Shown here: one piece after another, positions 22,040 through 33,733 of the stretch
Position numbering within the stretch: the stretch's first letter is position 1
Layout of the letters: the number at the start of each line of letters is the position of its first letter
Assembly (NCBI GenBank): GCA_030686995.1
Contig: CM060707.1
Location: 83,461,472 to 83,525,471, forward strand
Reading direction: 5' to 3'
Source of the DNA: Artemisia argyi
Lineage: Eukaryota; Streptophyta; Magnoliopsida; Asterales; Asteraceae
DNA: 64,000 nucleotides
Notes under the pieces: model-generated
What the model was told of the DNA's origin: nothing
Seen by the model: only the letters and a program-made list of their open reading frames with translations
Database searches by the model: none
Translations under genes and position numbers: made by a program

Positions 22040-25000
22040 TTTGAATTTGGTTCCATGGGGTTAGGGGTACATTCTAAATCACACTCATAGACAGTTGCAA
22101 CTTGTTTAGCTTGAACTATTTCTAATTTGCCATCCTTGAGTATAAATTCTCTACCCGTTGGAATCCAAACACAATGCTTAAGATAGTTCCTAGGTGTGCG
22201 ACTATTAGTGGTGTTCCTAATTCTTTTAATTAGGTTTCCAACAAATCTAGATTTTGCACTAGGACCTTTCGAAACGCTCTTATGTTCAGGCGTAACATTC
22301 ACAGTCTTAGAAACACATTCATCATGAACATCATTAATTAAACATTTCTTGCATATTAAACAAACAGTGTCATTACATGCATTAGAACCAGTACTCTCGA
22401 CATTACATTCAGATGAAATATGTCTCTTATTAGAAAGCGATAAATTCCTAGGGTGTTCTTCTACTTCTTCAACTTTATTCTTGCAACTACTCTTAGAGAC
22501 AGGCGAGACTCTATTGTTCCTTGTATTGCTCCTAGGCTGTAGTCTGCTGCTCCTAGAGGTGCTTTCTAATCCTGTAGAAGGTAAGGCACACACATTAGGA
22601 TTTATATTGTTGTCCTTTTTAGCATCCCTAGATTCTTTAGAATTAGCCTTTATGCACTTGTCATTTGTCTTAGATGTTGAGGCAGACGCACTAGTGGGAC
22701 TAATCCTAAAAAGGCCAGGTGCTATCACTTTTGGTGTTTCGACAACCGCTTTTCCTTTATCAACAATCTTTTCATTTTCACTTTTCTTAGGCAAGGGTGT
22801 TGGAGTGACTGGTTTGGTCAAATCCTTTTTCTCATCGACTTTTGGAGCAAACCGTGAAATTGACATTTTTGGTTTTTGAACCGTGTTTGAAACATTTGGT
22901 TTCTCCGAAGTCAATGGTTTTGCAAACTTAGTTTCCTCACCCTTTCCTTTTTGACTTTCAAGCTGAGCCCTCAAAAGATTATTTTGCTGTTTCATGTTCT
23001 TTAAGTCACGCTCATACGACAATTTGTCATACTTGCATTCTTCCTTTTTTCGATCAAGTTGTTTAAAATATGACACATTTTCTTTTTCAAGTTTTATAAG
23101 AGCATTTTCATATTTTGAAACAATTTCGGAGGTCTCAGCTCTCAGTCTCTCATCGTCTTGAACAGAATATGTTTGTAAAATGATGGACATAATATCAGTA
23201 GTCATAACAGCTTCGAAGAGAGAATCATTTAGGTTTTCCAAAACATTGATTTGCTCAAAAGATTCATTAGCCTTCTTTATCAGGGATTTGTGATCCGTGA
23301 CGAAGTCAGTTGTTTCTTTCAAAAATGCTTGTTCAAAATGAATTACACGAGCATGAATGTTATTAATTTGAGGAGTAAATTCATTTTCAAGAATCTTTTT
23401 AAGCTGTAAATGAACCATGGAATTCCAGTTAATCTCATTAAGTCTCGTTTTAGATTCTAAAGTCGTTTTAAGTTGCCTAACTCTTGTTTTAAGATCATCA
23501 AGATATTCTCTGGCAGCACTTGTGTTAAAAGTGTTGTTTGAAGACATCTGTTCCATGTTTGAAAGTGGTTTGGAAGCAACTACTTTTTTAGAAAACATTT
23601 TCGAGAATGGTCGTTTTATGGAAAACGCAGATGGTTCTTTTTGTGGATCAAAAGTAATACCCGAAAGTTTGTTCAAGTTGTTGTAATCAATGGGTTTCAA
23701 ATCCTTTTGTTTCATTTTAACAATGCTCTCTTCGACATGTTCTATCGTTTGCACAGAATCCCGAATGACGAGAGGATCATGTTTGGTGTAAAAAACACTA
23801 CCATTATACAAAACATTCTGTTCTTCCTGAGCTTTCTTGAGATTACAAGGATTGTTGTTACCAAGAGCCATTTTGTGTTTCGTATGGTAAATCGGATTAG
23901 TTTGGTTTGAAATCATTTTCATTGTTTGACTTGACTGACCCGACTTAACCACTAATTCTTCTAGATGTGCAATCTTGTGTTCTGACTCTACGATTTCTTC
24001 CAAAAGTTTATCTTCTTTCATTGCAAAGTCCTTTTTCAACTCATCCCGTTCTTTTTCAAGATTGGTATAAGCTGTTTCTTGTTTTGAAAGTTGGTTTGTT
24101 AATTCAGAAATTTCTTGTTTTAAAGAGTTAATGGTTTTTGTTGAACTTATTTCAAGATTAGCAAACTTGGTTTTCCATTCCCTATCTTTAACAAGTAACT
24201 TCTTATAACCAATTTCAAATTCTGACTCGCGTTTTTTGTGAATTTGAAAACTTTTTGCATTTTCCTTGTATCTCTCAAGCTCAGTGGTCAATTTCTCATT
24301 CGCGGCCTTAACATCGCGATTGACCTTTTTCACTTTCTCGATTTCAATACCACAATTATTTAATAATGATTCAAATAAAGCACGTGTTTCCTCATCATTC
24401 TCAGCATGCTGTGAAACGAAGCCTCCATTATGATTCACATCTGGAGTTGCTGAAGAAGTATTGCTACTACTTGGCGTGTCCAGGTATGTATCATAAGTGG
24501 GTGCTTGCTTCTCAGAATGCTGTTCCTCATGAGGAGACATATCAAATATATCATTATTATGACATGTGTTGAAATTTGATACCTCAGATGGTGCACTGGT
24601 GTCATAAACAGGAAGTGTGTCAGAACCCGTGTCATACTTAGCTTCCTGAAGATTCGCCATGAATATGCAATTCGCATCGATATCCTCTCTGTCTTCGATT
24701 TCATCCATAAGAGCCATAAAATCATGTTCCTCTGCATTCAACTGAGACCATGCCTTTTCTTTTTGTGCCAACAGTACTGCTTTCTGCAAATACTCTTGAT
24801 CTTTCTTGTTTGGCTTAGTAGGACAGTTCCTTGCCATATGACCTACTCCTTGGCAGTTGAAACACTTTACCGGATTACCCTGATTCACATTTCCCAGATT
24901 CCCAACAACTGGGGCTGCAACATTCCGATTCGGATTACCCATTGCCTGATTTCCAACATACTGACCCATCTGATTTCCAACATACTGACCCATCTGATTC

Positions 25001-26179
25001 CCTGCATACTAACCTGCATTCTGCATATTCTGATTACCCATGTTAATTCCAGTAGCATATCCTTGCTGATTCCCATAAACTCCAACCATTTGGCCTCCGT
25101 TGCCCATATTGAAACTCGGCTGAGCGATCTGCCTGTTGCGAGTATTCGATGAAATCCTTTGGTTGTTGTTTGTTGGTGTAGAATAGCGTCCTTGGAAAGC
25201 TTTTGTCAGAAAAGCAAACGCTTGAGTCAAAGCTGCAGTAGCTTCATCATTGTCAGTGAATTCTGGTTCTTGGAAATGTGGGTATTGCTGTTGTGGAATA
25301 ACATGTTGTTGCTGTGGATAGAATTGTTGTTGGTAGACCGGTGTTGGTTGTTGAATGTAGGATTGTTGCATATAGTTGTGAGTGGAAGATGATGATGGTT
25401 GTTGTGTGTTCACTAGTAAAGGTGTTGGTGTATTAGCCATTAATGCTAGAGGATCATGCTTTTTAGCTAGTAATTCAGCTCTTACTTCATTAGCTTCATC
25501 TTGATTTTGCTTCAAGAAGTCATACACTTGATCATAAGTCACTTCATGCAAATTCTTTGTCTGATAAACAATAGTGACATATCTTCCCCATTCTGGTTGT
25601 AACTCATTCAGAAAAATGGTGTTGTTAGCAATATTTGTCTGACTGAGGTTGTGTCTTGATAAATCATTCATGATCTTACAGAATCTGTGGTAGTACGTCT
25701 CTATGGATTCACCAGGAATTGAAGTAAACTTGCAAAGTTCCTTAAGCAGTTGTGTTTCCATTTCCTGTTTCCCGATGTCTGTCCCATACATTAACCTCTT
25801 GACTCTTTCCCAGACTGCATGAGCACTTACTTCACTGTCAACAGTAGCATAGATAGTTTCAGGTAAACCAAGAACGACGAAATGAAATGCCTGATCATCA
25901 GCTTCAATCTGTTTTCTGTCTTCCACAATGTATTCAGTCTCATTCTGTTCTCTGTAGTATGGTTGTACTGGGGGGGGGGGTACTATTTAGATCACCAGGG
26001 TCTAGTACTTGTGATGGTTTGAAGGGTCCATCCACAATGGATTTGATGAGAAGACTTCCATGTGTTTTGCTCTTAAGATAGCGCATCATACGACTAGCCC
26101 ACTGTGAGTATCCACCCTTTGACAGCATAGGAGGTCGGTTTTCAGCACCAGCAGCATGAATATCTTGTTGTGTTGCCAT
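21952..26179 (-). pseudogene. Element A gag with zinc knuckle and long coiled-coil extension
   Basis: Starts at the ATG at 26179 (MATQQDIHAAG). The frame breaks in an 11-base G run (25970-25980) and continues at about 25960 through a copia gag core: HFVVLGLPETIYA, AVWERVKRLMYG, ELCKFTSIPGES. A Gln/Tyr-rich and Asn/Gly-rich stretch follows; a TAG at 25009-25011 interrupts it. Next is a tandem MGQYVGNQ repeat, then the CCHC knuckle CFNCQGVGHMARNC near 24860. About 600 residues of predominantly coiled-coil, Lys/Glu-rich sequence end in a basic Ser-rich tail. Gag and protease frames overlap at 21952-22039 in a -1 relation, which may be mutation or programmed. Gag is much longer than a standard copia gag. 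Confidence 0.88.
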
Positions 26180-26599
26180 GGATTGACTTCTAAGTGAAAA
26201 GTTGTTCTTAGGATCTTTTGAAAGATAACAAAGGTTGTTGTTGTAGATTAGATGTTTTGGTGAGGTTGAAAAGCGTTCTCGGTTGATATTTTGTGATTTC
26301 AAATTTTCCCTCCAAAAAAATGAATACGAAAATTTTCTTTCTCAAAATTTGAAAATCACAAAGAAATACAATTCTAAGGTTACCAGAAAAATTTGAGTTT
26401 TCAAAATTTTGACGCCAAATTTTACCGAAAAAATTTGAATTTTGGCCTAAAAATTTGAATTTCGGGCCAAAATTTTCAACGTTATACCAAACTTTGAATC
26501 TCGCGTAAAAATTGAACGTTTAGTCTCCTGTAAAAAATAAATTTTACTCAACTTTTCCCGCCAAAAAACTTTTTTTTTTTATTTTTTATTTATTTATTT

Positions 26600-27125
26600 A
26601 TTTTTTTTTTGTAACTCGGTAAGATTTGATTATGGCAAACTCGGTATGTTAAGATATGTTGTCAAACTCGGTATGTTCGGATATAGGTCAAACTCGGTAA
26701 GTAAGAGTAGATTTCAAACTCGGTAAGTAAGGATGAATCCCAAACTCGGTAAGTAAGAATAGATTTCAAACTCAAACTCGGTATGTTGATTAAATTTGAG
26801 CAGAGTTTCCCCTAGTAAGTTGCCACAAATAACCTTACTCGATGTACGATAAGGTAAAAGGCTAACTCGCCAAACTTAAGTCCAAACTCGGTATGTTTTG
26901 TATCCTAACTCGATAAGATTTAGTATCCAAACTCGGTAACTATTAAATCCTAACTTGCTAAGATTCAAACTCGGTAAGACAATAAATCCTAACTCGATAA
27001 GACTTTACTCCCAAACTCGGTAAGTCCAATTTCCTAACTCGATAGAAATAATTCTAACTCGCTAACTTGAAACCTAACTCGAAAAAAATTTTCCTAACTC
27101 GAAAATTTTTCTCCTAAACCGATAA
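26600..27125 (-). repeat. Element A leader: dispersed CGAGTT repeats
   Basis: About 20 copies of AACTCGGTAAG-like units on the plus strand (minus strand TACCGAGTT), mirroring 9600-10310 of element B. The stretch 26303-26599 between repeats and gag is AT-rich with no gene. Confidence 0.85.
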
Positions 27126-27208
27126 AATACGTATGAACAGTAAGGAAATTCTTAGAAAGCCGATTTTTCACCCACAAAACGATCTAAAACAACCTAAAAT
27201 TATCCCTA

Positions 27209-27222
27209 GGCGATTGATACCA
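27209..27222 (-). other. Element A primer binding site
   Basis: Minus-strand TGGTATCAATCGCC begins two bases after the 5' LTR end ...CCTACA. The first eight bases match the initiator methionine tRNA complement. Confidence 0.8.
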
Positions 27223-27224
27223 CT

Positions 27225-27554
27225 TGTAGGACCATAGAACAACCTAAATCACTATTGAATCAAGCTTAAACCTAGAGAGAGAAAGTAAGTAGAGAGAGAG
27301 AGTGGGAACTCTAGTGTGTGGCATAATGACCTTGTTATTACTAAGAGAACCAACCTCTCAAATGAGGTTTACAAGAGTATTTATATTAATAGTCTAGGGC
27401 ATCTCTAATCTTTTACTTTATTACATTAGTGGCCCTTAGATTTTTACAAAACATGAGTACTAAGCATAAACTTCATCATAATGATATTCTAAAGCAACCT
27501 ATAACTACACATTAATGACCGACACTTTTTATAAATAAAAATACGATTCTAACA
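27225..27554 (-). repeat. Element A 5' LTR
   Basis: 330 bp; minus strand TGTTAGAATCG...GGTCCTACA. It is followed on the plus strand by the TSD CTAAC and the resumed element T frame. Confidence 0.92.
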
Positions 27555-27559
27555 CTAAC

Positions 27560-28021
27560 CATGAAATACCAAGAATTGGAAAGGGTTTCCAAGAGTCTAA
27601 GAATTGACAACAATAAGGCACTTGCTTCTCAGGGACTTGCATTCCATGAGCCAACTCAGGTCACAGGCAAGAAAAGAAAAGAAGTTGGGTAGGAACCTGA
27701 ACACTACATCTCAGCACTTCACTGCAACAGAGATCCCCCAACTGGTGTCAAGTTTGCCAACAATAAAGTGATCAAGGACCCTGAGTGTAGAATCTTCTTC
27801 ATTGATGAGTTTGGTTCAGTAGTGTTTTAGAGAGTCAGTGATATACATCTGGTGGAAACCACTACACTCCTGGCATACAAGGTGATAGTTCTTCATTACA
27901 AAAGCCCTGAGAATGAATAGTTCATGACACTGATGCACAAGATGATGACTAAGCGACCTGACAAGCAAGTCTTGCTATCTAAGAAGACGAAGCTTGAGCT
28001 CATGGGTATTAAGGAAGTGTG
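27560..28021 (+). pseudogene. Element T ORF, part 3 (C-terminal end)
   Basis: Resumes directly from 4518 as EGQT-MKYQELERVSKSLRID, a coiled-coil-like run, then a basic segment GKKRKEVG, a stop, and a conserved-looking stretch with HYISALHCNRDPP, GVKFANNKVI and RIFFIDEFGS. A further stop follows, and the ORF ends near 28021 after KLELMGIKEV. It is the C-terminal part of the same unknown protein as 1-2008 and 3565-4518. Confidence 0.55.
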
Positions 28022-28218
28022 AGTACTTAAACCCTGCATATTTTGTAATAGATGATAGGAATGATTGTAACTTTTGATCAATAAGATGATAGCCCATGTT
28101 TTGAAAAGTGCAATGTTCTTTATGTGCTTTATAGCATCTTCAGTGTAAGAGAAGCCCAATATGTTCACTTACACTGATCAAATACTTAGGCAATATTTAT
28201 ATCCAAATACGGGGAGAC

Positions 28219-28735
28219 TGTTGGGTCCATTCAGTCCCCAAGCAACGTTAAACAAGGATTTAAATACAAATTAACCTAAGTGTTAGAAGACCTTTAACAA
28301 CGCTTAAGTCAGTGAGTGAGCACTTGCTCAGTGAGTCACCTTCAGGATGCTTAGGACGAGTCTAAGAAGAAAGCCTCTCCATTCAGTGAGGCGGAACTAA
28401 ATGAGTGGCACCTAAGCCAAAGAAGAAAGTGATGGGTTCAATGAGTGATGACAATAACTTACTGACCCCTATCTGCTCAACAACTATGAAGAATAAAGAT
28501 TGAAGACTGAAGACCAAAGACTGAAGAACCTTGGACTGAAAGAAAAGAGGGACAAGGCGAGAAATATTTGAAGAGACAAGGAGAAGTCCTTACAGGCAGA
28601 AATCAAACTTTCCCTAAAAGGCAAAATGTCATGATAGTGTCATCACTGTTCTTCAGAAAGTGTTATTGTCCTTTACCTAAAATAGGTTCTTGGGGAAAAG
28701 TTTTTGATTTATAGACAAATACTTAGGTCAATTTT
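28219..28735 (+). repeat. Element T 3' LTR, truncated
   Basis: TGTTGGGTCC begins one base after the polypurine tract GGGGAGA (28211-28217). Reiterated TCAGTGAGTG motifs occur at 28310-28345 and again near 28382 and 28440. No TATA box or LTR end is recognised before the sequence turns into unrelated AT-rich DNA near 28735, so the right end is approximate and the LTR is probably truncated. Confidence 0.6.
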
Positions 28736-29225
28736 AGTATATGTGTTTAGTGTTCCAACTTCGATATTAGTGTTAAATCACATGCGAAATGTCATGTGAA
28801 TTTCAATACCGTAATAAAACATGAAAAAGATGACCAAAATAACGTTTATCGAAAGTATATCAAATTATCTATTTATAGGAAAATAGTTAAATGCTTGTTG
28901 TAATGAAATAATTTGTTTTGGCTAACGATAATCAGTTTATGATATATTTAAATTATAAAAAAAATCACCTTTACTTTTTATTTAGCTATTTATGAATCTA
29001 TCTTTTTTGCGTCAAACAGAAAAAGGAATAACTAAAATTTGTCCCTTATATGAAAAAGAATTATAAAAACTTGAAAAGTAAATCATTAATGCAAGTTGAA
29101 ATTAAAATAATTAAAAAAAGAACGTACGGGACACATGAATCCAGTATAGTGACGCACCAAGTGATGTCAAATTCTCATTTCACTTAAGCTTTCTATTGGC
29201 CATGGATTTAATACGAAGGGACTTA
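28736..29225. other. AT-rich DNA without gene
   Basis: No ORF, LTR end or inverted repeat that I can support. Confidence 0.5.
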
Positions 29226-29233
29226 TTGTTATG

Positions 29234-29581
29234 TAGGGGTGATCATCGGTCGGAAACCGGACCGGACCGGCCAAGACCGGACCGGACCGAAGACCGAGAA
29301 CCGGAAAACCATAGACCGAGACCGGACCGAATATGGTCGGTCCGGTCTCGGTCCGGTCTCGGTCCGGTCGGTCTTCGGTCGGTCCGGTCCAATTAGGCAA
29401 GTTTTTTCGGGTTTTTGGTCGGTCCGGACCGGACCGGACCGGACCGACCGGACCGAGACCGAATTTGGCAAAAAGCTTAGACCGAGGACCGGACCGAATG
29501 TGGTCGGTCCGGTCCGGTCGGTCTCGGTCCGGTCGGTTTTGTCGGTCGGTCCGGTCCGGCCGGTCCGTTTGCTCAGCCCTA
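29234..29581. mobile_element. hAT-type MITE made of GGTCC/GGACC repeats
   Basis: 348 bp flanked by the perfect 8-bp duplication TTGTTATG (29226-29233 and 29582-29589). Ends TAGGGGTGATCA and TGCTCAGCCCTA form imperfect terminal inverted repeats (10 of 12). 8-bp TSDs and such ends are typical of hAT elements. Almost all of the interior is alternating blocks of GGACC/GACCGA and GGTCC/GGTCGG units able to fold on each other. There is no transposase; ORFs called across it are simple-repeat peptides. Confidence 0.88.
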
Positions 29582-29589
29582 TTGTTATG

Positions 29590-30237
29590 TCATTAAAGGT
29601 TGTTTCCTTTGAATAGGCCAACAATTAGTACTAAATGAAAAAAGCTTTATACAAAACCGTTTTTATCAAAAAAAACAAATCATGTAATTTTATTCATTCA
29701 TTTTTTCATCAAATAAAAAGAACCTACTTTCATTTTTTTTTTTCAAATTAAAATATCTCGTAAACCGTTAATCGTTACATGAATCTAATTATAACATCAC
29801 AACAAAAACTAAATTATATTTTTGACAACATTTTTTTTTAAATTTTCGATCAGAAAAATCAAATGTGATTTATTATTTTAAATTCATATGTGATTTGAGG
29901 AAAATAACAAATAACAAGTGATTTTTTGGGTGAAAATTTTACAAATCAGAAAATAACAAATCGCAAGTGATTTTATAAATCACGTATGATTTTTTGAGCG
30001 AAAATTTAAAGAAATAAATAAATCGTCGAAAGTATATACATCTATAAAAATATAGTTTAATTTTTGTCGCGATGATATATTTTTTGTAGCTTGTCAACTT
30101 GAAAATTTACCGTTTGCAAAAAAATAGTTTGATAACGATTAACAGTTCTATTGTTTGATAAAGAAATATAGAAATATTGTTTTTTGTTTGATTAAAAAAT
30201 AGATGGCTAGGATTCATCCATCTGTATTTAGAAAAAA
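29590..30237. other. AT-rich DNA without gene
   Basis: A and T runs and short repeats of AAATAACAAATC/AAGTGATTTT near 29890-29990. No ORF or element recognised. Confidence 0.5.
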
Positions 30238-30239
30238 TA

Positions 30240-30480
30240 GGTTGCGTTTGGTTCATGCTTTTGGAGGGAATAGAATGAAAGAAAGATTAAAACCTATGTT
30301 TGGTTTCTAAGCGGGGCCCACAATTTGGGAATGAGGGAATGATAGATTTCATTCCTACCTTAGTTGGGTGGTTTCACTTGAAACCTGCGGGCCCCATTTT
30401 TTATTTTCATTTCTCACATCTTTCAAACTTTTCTCAAATTCGAATCCAATTCCAATCCCACTTACGAACCAAACGCACCC
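30240..30480. mobile_element. Small MITE-like element
   Basis: 241 bp with terminal inverted repeats GGTTGCGTTTGGTTC and GAACCAAACGCACCC (one mismatch), flanked by TA on both sides (30238-30239, 30481-30482). The GGGTGCGTTTGGTTC end is common in plant MITEs. Superfamily is uncertain because the duplication is only 2-3 bp. 30483-30849 shows no further feature. Confidence 0.7.
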
Positions 30481-30849
30481 TAAATGTTTTTTTTGTTGAT
30501 CTCACCTGGTTATTAAATATAAATTATCCATTTGTCATAAATTGCAATTTGTAAAAGCGTAGTACTGAGTTATTTTACTAAAAATGAAAACAAAGAAAAA
30601 GAAAAAGAAAGAAAAGAAGCCCGAAAAGTTAAAAACATAGAAATATATGTGTGAAATCATAAACGGGCGAATAAGTTCTTTTGACTTTTTTAAAGTTTAA
30701 GTAAGTTGACTGTCAAGTGTGCAAACAAATATGCATGAACAAGTAAACAATTTATATCAAAGTGTAAGTAAATATGTAATGAAAGAGTTAAGGGGAGAGA
30801 TAACAGGAACAACGATATATATAATTCGGGATGGGGATTAGATTAGAGA

Positions 30850-31420
30850 GTTCAGTGTTTGTTTTGACACCGAACAAACCAAAAAATAATTTGGTTTTAG
30901 TGAGCGGAGGCTAGAGAGGATTGCCACCTTTTCAATACCAACACATCTAGGAGTGAGAGGTCGATAGATTACGTGTTAGTTGCCGTGAGAAATGATATAA
31001 GAACCTTTTGAGAGGAACGTGAGTAGCTAGGGAGGCGTTGTGCAGCGCATCACTTAGTCCATGACGTCTTGTCTTAAATACCGGTATCATCTTTGTGATA
31101 ATTGATAGCAGATGTATTGCCCGGTTTCTGTCCTAAGTGTATGGAGAGTTCATTTCTTTTCACCCTTACATACCATTTCTTTTTTAATTTTCAACCCCTT
31201 CAATTCCCCTTTTATCATACTTCTTCATTTACCTAAAGACTTCTAGTATATCTATTTGTAATGTCCCTGGTTAAGTCCTTCTCGCTTTGGCTAAGCCATG
31301 GGATTATACTTAATTCCTAACCACATTATATCTTCTTTTAGATATCTAGTTTGGTTGGTTGGGTTTAATAATCATCTCCATAGAACCATATTGTTGGTTC
31401 CGCTTCAGCACACGTGTTCA
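30850..31420 (-). mobile_element. Element R, left part: copia 3' noncoding remnant
   Basis: Diverged copy of the element A 3' region around 5690-6230, in the same orientation: shared words include TCCATGACGTCTT, ATACCGGT and the CCCGGTTTCTGTCC-type stretch near 31121. The match stops near 31330-31420 where unrelated sequence begins; the continuation (A 6240 onward) resumes near 36891. Confidence 0.65.
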
Positions 31421-32136
31421 TGCAAATCATGAAGGATATGAACAATAGTTTTAGAAAATGAGGAAAACTGATGAAAATCAACATTGTTGAGGTTAGGTTT
31501 GCTTGAGAACGACACAGACATGCTAATAACACTATTTGTACTTTTCAACTTTATAAATCTTATTAGAAATGAATCAAAGATTTACAAGGGATAGCCTACG
31601 AAAAACTACCTCGGTTGTTAACATATTAACTCTCCAAACTCAAACAATAAGAGGCAGCTAGCTTTGTGTTGTTGTTCCTAGGAGAGGAGGATTATAACTA
31701 TAATACTTTGTATTATTTTTCTATGTTTGAATCTTTACTTAATTCGGTTACAACTTTTGGTTTATATAGAGGGAAAACAATGGTTACACATGGGTCCACC
31801 ATATTAAAGATATCAAGAAGGCTTTATACTTTGTTGATCTTTCAGTGAAGTTTCATAGGGGATACTCCATCTACTGATTATTCCCTGATGTCGTTTTGAG
31901 CATAGTCTGAAGGCAATACCATCCTTCCCCTGATGCTCCCACTGAATCGTCTCTACTGCCTCTTCTTTTAATTCCTATAGCTTCTTTACTCATCTTGGTT
32001 ATTGCTGATGGCAACCATTTTTCATACCTTTCAAGATCACTCTTCATGGCTTTTAAGTATTTTACTCATTCATTCTTGAGATGTTTTGAAACAGAAATTT
32101 CAAGATATTTTCAACATTGATGACATCAAATAATCA
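31421..32136. other. Unassigned sequence between remnant R and element K
   Basis: Contains a TATA-like GGTTTATATAGAG near 31757-31770, possibly an old copia LTR, and a 58-codon minus-strand ORF (31871-32047, starting MKSDLERYEKWLP). No family recognised. The boundary with K is set only by K's LTR start. Confidence 0.35.
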
Positions 32137-33729
32137 TGATATTTAAGTGTCAATTTCCCCTAAATGCTCATTATTTGTATTGTTTATAAGGATATATACT
32201 TTGATTTCTTTATACTTCGTTTCCAGGTTACAAATGAGCATATCAACTAAAGAGATGCAGAAATTGGAAAGAACTTGCAAAAGATACACATCTTAGTATG
32301 TTGAAGAGAGCTACGATGTAACTTATACTCTTAATTACGCCATAACTAGCAATTCAAATTTATTGACAAGTCAACGCTTATCAAGAGTTACGGCATAACC
32401 AACTTATGAGGTTACACTATAATTAGTTAAAGACTTATAAGAATTTGTGAGCCATGAAGGCTACATCATAACCACCCATGGAGTTACGACATAGTTAAGG
32501 AACAGTATGTGATCCAAGATTTTGTCAAGATTACGGCGTAACCACACATGAAGACTACGTCGTAAGTGGAAACCCTAAGGAGCTACGACATAACCAGAAT
32601 CTCAACTACGCCGCAGCCAATGTTAATGGATAAGATCGTTTCATGATAACACTAGTTACAACGTAACCAACTCTTGGGTTACACAGTAGCTGTGTCGGGC
32701 CTATAAATACCAGCCCCAAACTCTACATTTGATAGAACTTTCTTACCACCAAAAGTCAGAGAACGAAGGGAGGTTTTAGGGAGGCATTCTACAACAGCAT
32801 ACGGAGCATTTCTAAGGGAGAAATCACGCCTACAACACCATAAGTTTTAGTTTTTCATTGTTTAATTTATATTTCGAATTCATATCTTCTTTAAACTTTG
32901 ATTTGGGTGTACTTTACAATATGATCGGCTAAGAACCTTTGGTGCTAGCCTAGTTATGATTTCAATATCAATATGATTATGTTTTTGTACTTTTCATAAT
33001 GCTTCTAGTGTGTGCATGCTTAGTTTATCATAGATCCTTTAGTTGCGGTAGTTTTGAAGAACCGGTTATACCTGGTATGCTAGACGAATCGACCAAAGGA
33101 CCCTAGCGTAGTTAGGTTGCGAGGGAAATGGTTGGGATGACAACTAGCCAATTGCATTGTGTGCAAATCGACCAAAGGACCACTTTCTGGGTTGGATAAA
33201 CTTAAGTAATTAGAGGTGTGGTCTAAGATCAGAGAGGCCGGGCCACACCAAGATAAATCTAGCATGTAGTGGTACTTAGTGACTTAAAATAGTCTACCGT
33301 ACGTCGGCTTACTTACAGAGGGTTGTGCCTTTAGTTCCCGGCAGGATTCTAGGGAGATAGGCTAGGGAAATCGACAAAAGGAACCTAGCGATATATGTCC
33401 GCCCCACTTGAAGCATTGGAATAGTTTAATAGAAAACATAGGCATAGCGATATAGGATGACTAACTAGGCTAGTACACTTCTCTCCCACTATTCACAACT
33501 CAATTTCATTTCGGTTTTATTTAGTTTAATTAAATCAATTCAACTCAAACCAGCTTAAAATGTGTCATAGACTAAAATAGGATCCACACCACATAGCTCT
33601 TGGGACGACCTCAGTTTTACCATTTACTAATATACACACGACCGGATACACTGTCCATTAGTGCATAGGGTAGACCTTAGGTAATCGAGAAATTATAAAT
33701 TTAAGACCAGGACAATTAAACCTGCATCA
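32137..33729 (+). repeat. Element K 5' LTR (Ty3/gypsy, Athila-like)
   Basis: About 1.6 kb from TGATATTTAAG to CTGCATCA, followed after four bases by the PBS. It holds a TATA box CCTATAAATACC (32700-32711) preceded by many TTACGGCGTAAC-type motifs. A diverged partial copy is at 38604-39430. TGAT...ATCA ends match those of D, S1 and S2. Confidence 0.75.
32320..32711 (+). promoter_or_regulatory. Element K LTR promoter with TTACGGCGTAA-type motifs
   Basis: At least ten exact or degenerate copies of GTTACGGCGTAAC, such as GAGTTACGGCATAACC (32379), ATTACGGCGTAACC (32531) and GACTACGTCGTAAG (32552), occupy the 380 bp before the TATA box CCTATAAATACC. Confidence 0.65.
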
Positions 33730-33733
33730 AGTT

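Larger units (their letters stand above)
4519..27554 (-). mobile_element. Element A: Ty1/copia retrotransposon, minus strand, interrupted by element B
   Basis: Two direct LTRs (4519-4850 and 27225-27554) of about 330 bp differ by five substitutions and one AG-repeat indel. Flanking 5-mers CAAAC (4514-4518) and CTAAC (27555-27559) are a one-mismatch target duplication, and element T's reading frame rejoins across them. In minus-strand order: 5' LTR, PBS, repeat-filled leader, gag, protease-integrase-RT, RNase H, a 2.9-kb 3' noncoding region, polypurine tract, 3' LTR. Without B the element is about 12.3 kb. Multiple polypurine-like boxes and a long gag with coiled coil suggest the Sirevirus-like part of Ty1/copia; lineage not proven. 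A frameshift in a G-run and four stop codons make it defective. Confidence 0.9.

Noticed and set aside
22349..23910. Plus-strand Leu-rich ORFs (possible membrane proteins)
   Set aside because: Antisense to the coiled-coil part of element A gag, whose Lys/Glu codons give Leu/Phe on the other strand.
29196..29624. Five overlapping Arg/Pro/Thr-rich ORFs on both strands
   Set aside because: They are all translations of the GGTCC/GGACC repeat within the hAT MITE; no unique sequence or family.
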